Assembly: GCA_914767715.1 (NCBI GenBank)
Contig: OU612065.1
Coordinates: forward strand, 18,354,001 to 18,414,000
DNA from: Membranipora membranacea
Taxonomy: Eukaryota > Bryozoa > Gymnolaemata > Cheilostomatida > Membraniporidae
Reading direction: 5' to 3'
Length of the DNA: 60,000 nucleotides
This document shows positions 48,352-60,000 of this stretch, one piece after another; positions within the stretch are counted from its first letter, which is position 1; every line of letters begins with the position of its first letter. Under the pieces are notes generated by a model. It did not search any database. It was not told where the DNA came from and saw only the letters and a program-made list of their open reading frames with translations. The position numbers and the translations under genes are program-made.

Positions 48352-49970
48352 ACTTAAGAATAAATCTTGGTCTAAACATGCCAATAGAAAACACTGTAGA
48401 GGTTGTTGATGATTTTATTCAATAAAACTGTTACCTGACAAATCGAAAAGCTATAATATTATGTTTTTCTGATTTCAGCTACCTGTTTATCATGTTCTAT
48501 TCTTGCTACATGTTATGTTTTTCTCAATATTCTCAATACAAGCTCAAAACTCTGACTATATGCATGTATAATTCTTATTTGAAAACAGTACGAGTGAGGT
48601 TCATCTTGTTGAAAGTATAAAGGATGCAGAATTGGCCTGCCAAAATCCTTTTGGCACAACTTTGTGCTATCTTAGTGCTTTCGATTGTTTTATTCATTGG
48701 AGACAAATGATTGATCAAGAAAGAACAGCTGCCTAAATGGCTGATGAAAAAAGGTGGGAAGGATATGCAACCTGTTGTCTTCACTGCTTTACGATTATAC
48801 AGGTAAATTTATGGACTGAAGTCCCTGTTTATGACAAAACAGAGGTTGGGCTGCCCCTAAAGTTGGACGCAAGTTGCCCGGAGTCCTCGTATAGAGAGTG
48901 TGTTACATCCTAGTAAACTAGAATGCATCCTAGAGGTGAGGCCATGGTGGACCTCCTAATCATAAGTGTGCAGCAAGCTGTCAGAAACTGAAACAGGCAC
49001 TAATCAGCCATCGGCAGTGACACTTTGATCTTAGCCAATAGGCAGAGAAGCGATCTTTATGGACTGAAGTTGTCTTTACATGAAGGTAAAGAGAACAACT
49101 CCTGATTTCAAGTCCAACTAACTCTGAAGATAAGGGTCAGTAAATAGTGTGCCAAAATTCTTTTGCAAATAATTCAGGCATTTTCAGCTATCAACACCAA
49201 CTTTTGTATTCATTATTCATTGCAATGCAAAAATATCATCTTGCACATATAGATTTACCAGTTTTGCTCATAACAAAAAGTTGTTTTATGAAGTAGAAAT
49301 AAAAAAAAAGGTCGACAATTCATAAAAGTGCCTTGAATGAGAGTGATAGGTCTAACAGCATTACAGCTGTAATAAAAAATGCACATAGACAAATACTGAA
49401 CTAAATTAAACATTGCTCACTACCACCAATAAAGAAAAAGAACTGTGCTATAATCGATTCTTTGTTTCTTTTTGCTGCAAAAACAATACACAGTATAGGT
49501 TTAATGATTAGCTTCTTAAATAAAAAGCTTTCTGTTTGTTTTTCTATGTCATTTTAATGCGCAAGTTTCCATTTGACACTGTAGATATAGAAGTTATCAC
49601 ACGTTTACACAGCGTTTATGTACCAGAAAAACGGACTCAGAAGTTTCCTTTCAAGTTTGTGTTTCACATCTTGGCAGACATTTTTTTGATAAATGAGTAC
49701 AGTATCGAAGGTAAGTTCCTGAATTCATGTTTAGGGGTGAGAGAGGTAAGTTGGATAAGTAATCTCACACCATAGATTGTAGCTTTGCAAAGGAGGGCAG
49801 GGAGCCAGTTAGTAAACTATCTCCATAGAACAAGGTACAGATTCAGAAGCTAACATTGCTCATATCTTACTAGTGTGAGTATTGCCCCTAAACAGAGTTT
49901 TTTTTTGGGATGGAGTATCCATTATCAGTACCAATTGGATTATATTCTTCCGCAATTGTTTTGTTTTAGC
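48352..49970. other. Spacer with polyadenylation signals and a SINE
   Basis: AATAAA occurs at 48347-48352 (overlapping the WSC 2 stop), near 48359 and at 48421-48426; the last is the likeliest signal. An open stretch at 49536-49710 ends at a good donor (gtaagt). It could be a 5' exon of the ankyrin gene, but the phases do not join in frame. Confidence 0.45.
48808..49070 (-). mobile_element. SINE with a U2 snRNA 5' head, copy 2, with target-site duplications
   Basis: Second copy of the 4736-4998 element. On the minus strand it begins at 49054 with ATCGCTTCTC and keeps TTGGCTAAGATCAA, the first bases of U2 snRNA, then the same non-U2 body ending near TTGGGCAGCCC-type sequence. The flanking duplication tttatggactgaagt occurs at 48808-48822 and 49056-49070 and is unrelated to the duplication at copy 1. 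The two copies differ at roughly one base in eight. Confidence 0.85.
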
Positions 49971-52900
49971 ATGGGAGCTCCAGCGGGTAATGATCTGCAA
50001 TCAACAATAAAGCTGACTGCTTTTCAACAGCTTTGTCAGGTGGCCTTATCATATCGTAAAAATAATCAGTACAACGATGACAATGTGGTACTAGCAGAAA
50101 AACTTATAGACCTAGTGAAGGAGGTGAGCGCAGAGGAATGTTTACAAGTCGTACAGTCGTTGAGTGTTGCCAACAAAAACGGCTCCATCCTTAACATTGC
50201 TGCTCGCTTTAATCATTACACTTTGATAGAGGCCATCCTTACATCACTTTCTGCAGCTCAAGGTTTCAATCTACTCACAACTTTCAGTGATCAATCACCA
50301 CTTCACACAGCCGCTGCTCAAGGACATGGTGAATCGCTTCGAGCTCTTCTACAACCATTTAGCTCCAAGCAGATATGGTCATTGATTTCTTTGCCCGACA
50401 AAAAGGGAAGGCAACCTAAGGATGTTGCGCCCAAAGCTGAAACAGCTATTCACCAAATGCTACAAGATATATGGATGGACGCACTGACAGGTGAGTCAGA
50501 CCGGATATAGTTTATTACGTTCCACCATTATTTTCACTAAGTAAGCCAGGACTAGAAATTTGGTCTTAACACCTGCAATTGCAAGGACAGGGGTTGTATT
50601 CCCTGTCCGGAATTCAAGGACTGCCTTCAAGACTCTGACTACTCACAGTAAGCACAGTAATTTGCAATTCACTATTTGCACTGTCAGCATTTCTCAATGC
50701 ATGACTAATAGTGATTACTGGAAAACCAATACGATAGGAAACTGGAAACTCCAAACAACAACGTGTTTAGATTAGAAATCAATTGAGTGGAAACGCTGCC
50801 AAAATAATGCTGAATTTAAAAGAACGTTGTCCCAAAAACAAAACTGTTTTCTAATTTAGTTTTCATTCACATTCACAAATCATGTCGATGAATAACACCA
50901 AGCACAGCACATAGTTAATCATGGCAGTTAACAAGGCTGAATTTCCTCTTCTCAATTCACACCCTGTCCGTGCTGTTCTCCAGCAACTTACTGTATTTAC
51001 TGTGAACACGTTATTCGGACGCAACCTAAAGTTTTGGTGAGGAAAAGTAATAAATATGTTGACATATGTAATATTTTATATTATATTATACTAGATTATA
51101 TTATGTAATTTTATATTATATCATATTATATATTATATCATATGTAATATTATATAATTGTCACCACAGGTATACCTCTTCCCCCCAGCACCTCATCAAA
51201 TGATCACTTATCATCAGTAATGACAGAAATCATGATTAGTACTATATCGAACTGAGGCTTGTTATTTACTACATATCATCATCTCATAAATACATCGTAC
51301 ATCATCTTGTTTCAGAGGAACTTACACAGAGGGTGAAATTAGAAGTGGAGAAGAGCTTTCAGAATAAATTAGAGGGTGAGTCAGCCCCCCTCCCCTTCAA
51401 CTCCCCTGTATGTAACGGAACAGCTTCTGATTTTATCACTAGAAAACTACAATGATATATTATGTTGTTTTTGTAGAAATGACCTTGTTGTTACATGATT
51501 TGATTAGCAAAACGATGCCCAATAATCCAGGCAACATATCTAATAGTTTGTTAGTATCCCTGAACATTGACAAAATCACAGTGTATAGTGTATCCCTCAA
51601 AATTATACAACCAAAATCACTAAACAGAATGTAAATGATGTCTTGTTTCTGGGCATTCCCCTTGTACTCAACTGCAATAAAGATCTCCAAAAATTCTACA
51701 CATTGACCCTGTGCCAATGAATAATAAAGCACATGGTTTTTTCATACCTCAGAAAAGGATCACAAATTCAATGCATTGGATGAACAACTGATGGAGATGA
51801 AAAGTGAAGTAGAGCACCTGAAGAAAAAACTGGATAGAATAACCGATGAAACACAAGGTGAGAGAAATCTGCTGACAAAACTTGTTTTATGGGGATGGCC
51901 CATAGCTGACACATCAACAGAACTTTGAAAGTGGAATTCAACAACTGAAATCAAGTGTATATTCAAAAGAATATGAAGTTTACATTTTAAACCCTTTTGT
52001 TTTTTTATAAAAGTGTCCACTGTTGATGATTGGCCAAACTCTTGCTTTCACTTATTTTTGCTTGAATTTTGTGAGATAACCTTTCCCGTATGAAAGAAAA
52101 AGGAGTCGATGGGCACATTATATTATGAACTTTATAGTACACCAATCGATACAAGAAGCAAATAAGACCAGTGTTTGAAAACGACAACAAAAAATGAAAA
52201 TATCGATATTTTATATAGGGCATAGGACACCCCTACGCAAATAAATAAAATCTCGTCTCACCATGGTTAATCTCTAGCGCTTGAGCTTTTTTTTACAGCC
52301 ACTCATGGCATGTTTTTAGTATACTTTAGAATATTTTATTATACAATTTAATCAAATTTCGAAATCACAATAATTATTGTTATTTTGTCACAATTGATAA
52401 CAAAGAGGTCACAGAACAGTCCGATGGCGGAGGCTTTGATATCAATAAAATAATTGAAAAATACCAAAAATGGAATGATGCTGAGCAGGAGCGCCAAAGA
52501 AATTTCATTTCCACAGACAACATAGGTAATATTTTGTATCGTAATTTATTTACATGGCAAACAGATAAATGATGTTATGGATTTTATGGAATGTTTTCTT
52601 ACTTACCATTGAGTGAGGGTAGATGATTTTCTTTGTTAGGAACCTGAGATTGCATTGTGGTTTATTGATCAAAAGGTGTTGTAATTATTTTCTTACTTTT
52701 CACACGCTGCGGTTATTGATTATTGAGGATAACAAATATTTAATGGGTATCAAATATTTAATATTTCTGTTCCTGAGTTTGTGAGTAATTTGTTCATAAG
52801 TGTTAATAGCAGATATCCAAGGAGAGATATTTTTAAACTTAATCTATGTAATGACATCAAGATTAATACGCCCATCGCAAAATCGTATAATGATTTACCA

Positions 52901-54032
52901 GTTTCTTTTCGTTCAATGACAAGACTATCCTGTTTTAAACGCAGTCTATTTAAATATCTCATCTCACTTATATAGTTTTCTTCTTTTTGTCTCACTCTAT
53001 TCTGTTTTGGCACTAAATGTAAAACACTTTGCCCAAAATGATTTAGACTGCCAAATGAAGTTTTAAAAAAAAAAATAACAATGACTGAATTTTTATTTCC
53101 AGACACATATGCTACGAAGTCAGACACAATAGATGACCACAAGAGAGCACAATTTCCTTCTGGAGTTTGGGGGAGGGATAACTCCTCTTATGGAGGTCAG
53201 TAAAATTGTCATCTATTCTGTGCCTCTAGTATTAGCTGTGAAACGAATCTTAGTTTATAGTTTAGACTTGCTACTCATTTTGACAGTTTCAAGTTAAAAA
53301 AAACTCTAAACAAAGCTATAAGTAAGTTTCTAGATTCTGCCACTGGCGATACATAATGAGCCTGATAACAGTCACCAGAATAATTATTTGACTTGTACAA
53401 GATTATGACTTATTTTGTGACACCTGCTGCTATGTATTCGTTTGCTGGTTTATCATTTAGTAATAATTTTTCCTTCAGATGTCTCACTGGGTTCAGCTTC
53501 AAGCAAACCAGATTCACATGCAACTCCAGGGACACTGAGAAGCCATGAAACTGAGGATATAAACCCTGCAAGACATCACAGAGCACGACAACCCTCTTCA
53601 ACATACCCTGGAACCTTGGCAGGGGTAAAACAACCATATGAATCACAGATGACGGGTCATAGTGCGCTGTTAGCACAACCAGATTCGGCAAACTCCATCA
53701 GCACTCAAATAGAAATAGCTATACAACCACAAGAAATGTTCTCTCAAACGCCTTTCAATACAGCAGCCTACACTCTGGGGCAACAGCAGCCAAATTCAGC
53801 TGACCAGCCACCAACAACAGAAGCATCTCAAGCTGATGACAGCGGTATGCTCAATATTCAGCGTGCTGTACAACCTCCAATACCTGCGCCGAGGGCAAAC
53901 TCTGTACACCCAAGAAGATCGGAAGTGAGGCTTGAGAGACAGGTGGAACAACCTGAGAGCACTGCTGACACAACGCCCTTGTCTTCTACAGAACAACCTG
54001 AGAGTGCTTTGTCAAACACTAGTAATATATAA
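49971..54032 (+). CDS. Ankyrin / coiled-coil / proline-rich cytosolic protein
   Basis: Exons: 49971-50490, 51316-51375, 51753-51857, 52406-52525, 53103-53195, 53479-54032; 483 aa. All internal junctions share phase 1, which supports the chain. Residues 1-70 are helical in composition. Residues about 75-160 hold two or three ankyrin-like repeats (NGSILNIAARFNHYTLIEAI; QSPLHTAAAQGHGESLRALL; KGRQPKDVAP). Residues about 175-235 are a charged heptad-like coiled coil (MEMKSEVEHLKKKLDRITDE). Residues 300-483 are Pro/Gln/Ser-rich and disordered, with PPIPAPR, an SH3-ligand-like motif. No catalytic domain is present, so a scaffold or adaptor is inferred. The start ATG lies one base after a splice-acceptor-like tttgttttag, suggesting a 5' UTR exon upstream. 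Confidence 0.75.
52775..53075 (+). mobile_element. 5'-truncated LINE 3' end with poly(A)
   Basis: An open frame to 52975 encodes the usual C-terminal tail of non-LTR reverse transcriptases (YNDLPVSFRSMTRLSCFKRS). About 90 bases of 3' UTR and an A-run (about 53063-53074) follow. It lies in intron 4 of the ankyrin gene, whose acceptor is at 53102. The 5' limit and target duplication are unclear. Confidence 0.6.
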
Positions 54033-55961
54033 AACTTAAAACCTGTAAACCTGAGGCCCAGATTCTAGCTAGCCAAGGGTCCCAAATTTAGAAGCCAAGT
54101 CTTACGGATGGCTCTACCCCCATTCTTTAAATCAGTAACAACTACAACTTCAATTATTTTAAGCTGTCTCTGATTGGAGGCTCCTTTCTAAGTCACACAA
54201 TTTTGTCCAATCATTGTTTTCTGTCCCGCATGCCATATTTCTGAACTCACTGGACTTGGGTTGTATCATGTGATCATGCTGTCATTGCCGACATCTCACG
54301 AATTATATATCATCACTTAGGATGTGTGTTGCCGCCATCACCACATATATATGGCACAACCACATACACATATGCCACCAATATATATGACAAAATTAAG
54401 ATATAGAACAATTTTGAAACATACTAAGTCCAACAAGAAATAGGGGGAGAGGTATCTGTTGTGCAGTGGAATGAAACTGTGCAACAGTTACTGAATGGGA
54501 GTTGAGGCGGGTTTTCATCCGATCCCATGAAGGGTCTGGTGAAGCTTCTCTTCCGTACCATGGCTCCTTTAATGCGTCCTGGTGCCTTCAGGCAGGAAAG
54601 TTAGGACATCTGTCATTTCCTGGACTCGCTAGCTGTTCCTTTGCTTTTTATTCTGTATATTTTATTTGCTTTCATTACAAGCACACTTTTAGATCCGTCC
54701 TTCTAGCAGAATAATAAAAAGTCTGAGACCCGGCCCGGATATATGATGTATGTATGATAATATAATATGGGTGATCTGTTTTTCCAGTTTGTTATAGTGT
54801 TTGTTAGGTGATACACATTAAATCAGGTAATGCTGAAGAACCGCTTCTCCAAAAGAGTTAATTGGTATGACTTGTGACGAATCTGGCCAATTTTTCACTA
54901 CTACAGGTACTGATGTTGACCCATGAAAATGATGTGTGATGTATTTGCAATTGAATTTTCGCTGATTTGGTAACATCAATTTGTGGAGCTTATTGCAGTT
55001 AAGTCAATCGAGACAAAATTAGCTGGAAATCTTTGAAAAATGCATAGGCTCCGTTTGTGGGAGCACTGCAAAAACCTTCCAAGACTTTTCCATCCAAATA
55101 GTTTCAAGCATGACAGAGAAGGAGCTTTCAGGGTTGAGGTGAGAAGTTAACATAATTTGCAATTAAGCAATGGAGGTGTAAAGCAAGAGCAAAACAGTAG
55201 AAAATATAAGAAGAAAAATGGAATTGAGACATAGACGGCTGATCTATGGAAATGTTGACCTAGAGAGGTGTCCTTCGATAGCCATCTCCAACGGCAATGA
55301 AGCGGTGCCTTGCATTGAAATTCTACCAAATATTTACGCAACAATTGAGTAAAGGGTATATTTGAAGAATTTTTGTTTGATAATTCAACTGTGACGCATA
55401 TTTAACTGAATGCAAGGATGGTTAAACTTAGCTTGAGATGATTTTTGTTTGAACACTTTTTTTGTTTATTAACAAATTGTATTTAATGAACATTAAGTCT
55501 TTTTTTTTGGTTAGGACCTCTTATTTTACATGAAGGACAATATAACAGCTGTTCCTTTCTCTTCTCCTAGCAGGAAAAAATTGTTTGCTACTGGTATTTT
55601 TGAACATTCAGATACATAAGATATTATTGCAAACTTTGATCAAGCAACAAAAACAGCAATTCATCCATATCGATTTTGGTTTCTTGCATTTGTTAAATGT
55701 CCAGCATGGTGAGGTGTAGGGTGTATGACATGCTGTATGACATGTGATCACCTGAACAATCCCCGTCTGTAGTTTCAATCTTAAGGTATAGTATAGCGAC
55801 TCTAATCGATTAATGCATGTGGTACACTTATATATTTAACAATGCTGAGGAAGACTCTACATATTGCCAATTGTCAAGCCTATTGCCCTGGTCAGTTTAA
55901 TTAGACCTCAGTGTTACTGCACATAATAAACTTTATTGTTCAATGAGTTTATAATTCGGCA
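54033..55961. other. Tail-to-tail spacer
   Basis: Lies between two converging genes. An aataataaaaa run near 54711 may end the ankyrin transcript. No further gene was recognised. Confidence 0.4.
55932..55937 (-). promoter_or_regulatory. Polyadenylation signal AATAAA
   Basis: Read on the minus strand, 25 bases beyond the stop of the LamG-type gene. Confidence 0.6.
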
Positions 55962-58900
55962 TTACGGAGTTTGGCAGACAAAATCACCATCAGTCTCCTT
56001 TTGCTGAGTACCTTCTATGGTAAACTGATCGAAAGTAACAAGGTTTCCCTTAGCATCACAACCCAGGCCTTCAACTTCTGCGTCAGTGAAAGCACGATCC
56101 CACATCTGAAAGTCAGCAATAGAGCCCGGCATCATTTGATCTAGCTCAAGATCTCCACCTATTAAGAATAAGGTATTGAGATAAATATTGGTACTAACTA
56201 CTAAGGGTTTCCTTCTTGGATAAAAGCTCTAAGGTATCTAAAATTTAAAAGACAATATCTCGTCACAATATACTATTTTATTTTAATCAAGTTATTACAA
56301 AAAATTAAAAAATGCAGTATATTGTGGAGGGATCTTGTGTTTTAAATGTTAGGAAACTGAAAGAAGCAATAATTACTTATCTACCTGTGCAGAAAGTATT
56401 TATGATTTATAGTATTTTGTGTTAAACTTTGAATACCGATTACAAAGGTATCATTAAGCATTTCTTGTTCTGACCTACAGGATAAAAATTTCAATATTTT
56501 TTCCCTAGCAAATAACGTAAACCCAAAGGTGTTACTATAGTTGCGCCTCTCCATATTTGGAATCGTTTTGAATATTCCAAGACTGAGAGAATTGCAAATG
56601 TCTTATGAAATCAAATTTATATACAGAATATTTTAATTTTTTTAATACAATCTAGAGGGACATCTTCTTTCTATAAGGAAACTATTTAAAGCATACCATA
56701 TTCGTCTTGTTCGTTGAGTAGTACCGCAATGCTGCCAGCTCGAACTCTGTTTCTTCCAGAATCACTTTTCATATAAGCTAACTCTAGAATCCCATCGTTA
56801 TTCTTATCATAATACCACTAAGAAGATACAAATACTTTGACAATCATGTGCAGCCGGCAAGGCATCTCTAGCATCAATGTCGAAAAAAAACAGCAAACAG
56901 GAAAGTAATATCAATGCATTGCTTCTGTTAAATAGCATCATACCCAGCAAGAAATTTGTCAGCTCTTTATGTTAGAGTTGTTTCATTTTAGCCAGTGACT
57001 GTCTATTTTATTGAGATTGAAGGTGTTTTGATTAAAACATAAAGTAAAAGGTGAAAGGCCAACATATACCTTGAGATATTCATCGTCTTTCCATACAAAT
57101 GCATGCCTGTGTGGCTCATTAAACACTTCTAGATCTTCAGTAATGAAGTTCATATCTCGTTCTCCCTCCATTCCAAGCACCAAGTCTTCAAATCCTAAAC
57201 CCCAGTCATTTTCGTCTCCTGAAAGGTTCATCAAGATGTTATATGATTTGATAGCAACACCAAACTATGTGTTAATAAAATAATGGTCTTTCAATACAAC
57301 GAACAAAATATATCTCATGTGGGCAATGACATAACTTGTAGATAACTAACTTGCACTCTTCTGAGAGGCCAATCGATTTGTATGCCATCCATCAGTTTCA
57401 GTATATATGAATGGCCAAGTATTTTAAAGGGGCAAATAACTCGCCAGAAGATGAACTTCTTCGGGAAGGGTGATGGAGTTTATGATTTTTTTCAACCATA
57501 TGGCATGACATCCCAGAGAGATACAGGTGGCTCAAAAGGGAGCTTATCAAAATGCAAAACATGCTGCACGCTATAAATGTAGCATTCTGTACAATTTGAG
57601 AATAGACTAACTTGTTGAGCCTATGGTCAATATCCATGCTTCGAAGTCATCATCAGTGAGAGCTTCTAGTGGACCATTTGGAGTGAAGTAAAATGCAAGG
57701 GTGAGCTCATCTTGAGCTGAAGAGATAACAGCTCTTAGGAAGTTATCGGTATCTGTCTGGTTCCAGTAGCCACTAATAGTACCTTAAAAATAAGATATAC
57801 ATGATAGTAGAGAGTGAAGTGTATTTCGGGTGTAGATTTCCTGGAGCCATCAACAAATTTCACCATGGAAAGCTTCGATTTATTTACTTAAAGCCATATG
57901 AGCACTTAGCGGTTTGTGATATTGTTGCCGGGAAAAAGAAAAAATATGGCTACTCACATGCCAATAATCATTGACAAAGCATTTCCTCAACTTCAAGGGA
58001 CCATGCTCTTATTTCAGAGCATGGTCCCTTGAAGTTGATATGATCATATGCATTTATGTGTTATAGAGCTATAAAAAGGGGGCAAGTTTAGTGATTGGGA
58101 AAAGTCGAGAAGAATTGTCTATCTAGTAAAGGTAATTGTTTCAACTGAGCTCAGAGGTTATTTATAAGGTTGCCACAGTGCTCTTAGTAAGACCGAGACC
58201 TTCAATAAGATACCAAATATGGGAAGGTACTACTACAGCTTTGATAAATCTTGCACAACTACATCAGTACTAGCTGCTTTGGTTGGGGTGTAGTATTTAA
58301 TGTGGAAGTATATGGCGTACAAACCTTGACAAAGGCTCGGGCATACAGTCACAGCTTCTAAGTTACATGTACATGATGTGGTATCAAAAAGAGTTCCTGC
58401 ACCACACTGCTTAGTGACGCCGTTGTGTGTGAAACTTTTGCAGTCATCATTGGAGACTGGTATGTATACATTGCCGTTCCCACCACATTCACAGCTAGTT
58501 GACGCTATGTAACAAGAAAATGAGGCTGGATCATCAAGATGTAAGAGCAATAAAGATCAAGAGAGAAGGCGGGTGACTAGGCAGCTGAATTGCTAAAACG
58601 TCTAGGGTTGTGGGTAAGCAGTGGGAAAAACCAAAATTTTTCTTCAAAATTAGTCACTTGTCTCAATTCATGATGTGGAAATTTGACAGAGGGCATGTCT
58701 TACAAAATTTATTACTTCCTATAAAAAAATCTGTGTAGATATGAAACGAGAAATGGCCTGCAGGATGTCTAATAATTGATAAATTAGTAGGTGTTCATTA
58801 GAAATGGTGTCAGCATGTCAGAGGGATCTAATAATAAAACATTCACATACTCTTTCCTATATGAGTTTCTAACTCTGAGCGTTTACTCTTACTTACGATT

Positions 58901-59430
58901 ACTGATGCTCAGGGCTCCAGTAACATCACATTGGAAATCACCATCACTATACCATTCGGGTGAGCCAACAACTTCGAAGTCATCAAATGTGAAAAGATTA
59001 CCCTTTGCATCACATGGAAGACTTTTCACTTCAGTGTCATTGAGCGCGTAATCCCATACTTGGAAATCAGTCATTTTTCCATGCCACATCTGCTCTTCAG
59101 CAAAGCCTCCACCTTTCGTAGCCAAGAACCTCATATTACATATATGGCAACTGGTTCTAACATACAGCATGACGAGTAAGCTATCGATCGCTACATAATT
59201 TTTTGAAACACAACATGCTATTGAAGGTCACAATCTGTTTAGTCTGAGGTTAGTCTTCAAGATTTACAATTAATCGGTGAATAGTGAGGAAATTTTAGAT
59301 TTAATATACCTGGCTCATCTTGTTCATTCAATAAGACCATTGTGCTGCCACTGGGTATTTCACTTTTTTCACTGTCCTCTACTTGGGCGACCAACAGAAG
59401 AATCCCAGCCTCATATACGTCATAATACCA
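55962..59430 (-). CDS. Secreted LamG-type / chitin-binding-like multidomain protein (5' partial)
   Basis: Exons on the minus strand: 59430-59310, 59112-58897, 58504-58325, 57782-57612, 57218-57070, 56817-56697, 56158-55962; 384 aa to TAA at 55962-55964. Two copies of a concanavalin/LamG-fold module end the same way: WYYDVYEAGILLLVA... with FQVWDYALNDTEVKSLPCDA, and WYYDKNNDGILELAY... with FQMWDRAFTDAEVEGLGCDA. The paired exons are both 121 bases in equal phase, so they arose by exon duplication. Between them, exon 58504-58325 encodes a cysteine-rich module (NDDCKSFTHNGVTKQCGAGT LFD) resembling a type-2 chitin-binding domain. No transmembrane helix is seen. An extracellular matrix or lectin-like role is inferred. 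The gene continues beyond the window; its next exon may lie near 59519-59550. Confidence 0.83.
57987..58038. repeat. Perfect 23-bp hairpin, 6-base loop
   Basis: The arms 57987-58009 and 58016-58038 are exact reverse complements around tatttc, in an intron of the LamG-type gene. Confidence 0.95.
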
Positions 59431-60000
59431 CTGTGTTAATAACATAAACAACTTGAATGACGAATACTATTGTGAGTGATATAATCTATCCATTCTCCTG
59501 GACATCGAATGCCACCTACCAGATCTGGAATGACGTTATTTTTGAAGTAAACTATAATCATCAATGCCCAGCTGCAGCCATGGCCGTCGTTAGAGGGGCT
59601 CGACCATCTCCAACGAGCACCCTATATTGTCATTGAAATAAAAATTTTCAAATTCTTTATGAAATTTTGAGGTATACTTGGAATAAACAATTTTTTCATC
59701 AAAAACTTTAATTATATCAAGACAAAAATAAAACTCAGAATATCTACACAAAGTTTTGTTCATGAAATTGCGCAATGATAACTATAATAAACCAACTATC
59801 AATCACACCATAACTATCACTTTGTAATGTAATGTTGTATCAGTTTTTCCATCTACTAGAGAAGTATATTAGCAGACCGCTTTTTGGTAGTTTGCAGGTG
59901 TATTTTTCAAAAAGGATCTACGAGGGTTGTTTCGCTGCAGTTGACCAAAACCGCCAATTTTTCCCACATAATATCCCTAGTGCCTATAATTATGGCGGTT
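59431..60000. other. Upstream intron of the LamG-type gene
   Basis: A short minus-strand stretch ending at a donor (CTG/GTAGGT, about 59519) reads VYFKNNVIPDL. It could be the counterpart of exon 57218-57070, but its acceptor is weak. Nothing else was recognised. Confidence 0.3.

Noticed and set aside
52750-53142. A 130-residue minus-strand frame
   Set aside because: The opposite strand carries the reverse-transcriptase tail with poly(A), which explains the open frame.

Overview
This is animal nuclear DNA. The genes are split into many short exons with GT-AG introns of roughly 100 to 3,300 bases. The proteins are metazoan types: an SLC5 sugar cotransporter, a Reeler/DOMON/cytochrome b561 reductase, a secreted alpha-carbonic anhydrase, WSC-domain membrane proteins, LamG-like modules and a synaptotagmin-like C2 domain. 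The DNA is AT-rich and holds SINEs, foldback elements and a 5'-truncated LINE tail. I read it as a non-vertebrate animal, probably marine, but cannot name the phylum from the sequence.

Layout. 0.86-1.2 kb: last exon of a C2-domain gene (+). 1.2-12.9 kb: gene-poor. It holds a broken coding-like stretch, an old tandem duplication of about 1.7 kb, and a SINE whose head is the 5' end of U2 snRNA. 13.0-16.2 kb: alpha-carbonic anhydrase (-), nine exons. 16.2-19.7 kb: spacer with a ~210-base tandem repeat and a 510-base foldback. 19.7-26.6 kb: sodium/sugar cotransporter (+), 16 exons, 697 aa. 29.5-39.5 kb: FRRS1-type ferric reductase (+), 12 exons, 619 aa, with a transposon-like foldback and SINE pieces in its introns. 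41.3-44.3 and 45.0-48.4 kb: two adjacent WSC-domain single-pass receptors (+), both with tyrosine-rich cytoplasmic tails. 50.0-54.0 kb: ankyrin/coiled-coil/proline-rich protein (+). 56.0-60 kb: secreted multidomain protein (-) with duplicated LamG-type exon pairs and a chitin-binding-like module; its 5' end lies outside the window.

The exon models were joined by hand from splice sites, reading phase and family similarity. All are in frame except one unresolved spot in the carbonic anhydrase. There is no operon-like organisation, and the neighbouring genes do not form one obvious pathway. The closest functional pairing is the tandem WSC receptors, followed by a cytosolic ankyrin/coiled-coil protein of adaptor-like composition.

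The most unusual items are the U2-headed SINE (two copies, each with its own target-site duplication, one with a paralogous empty site), the paired WSC receptors with NPxY and YxN tail motifs, and a set of perfect hairpins. One hairpin has a paralogous copy with only a single arm.
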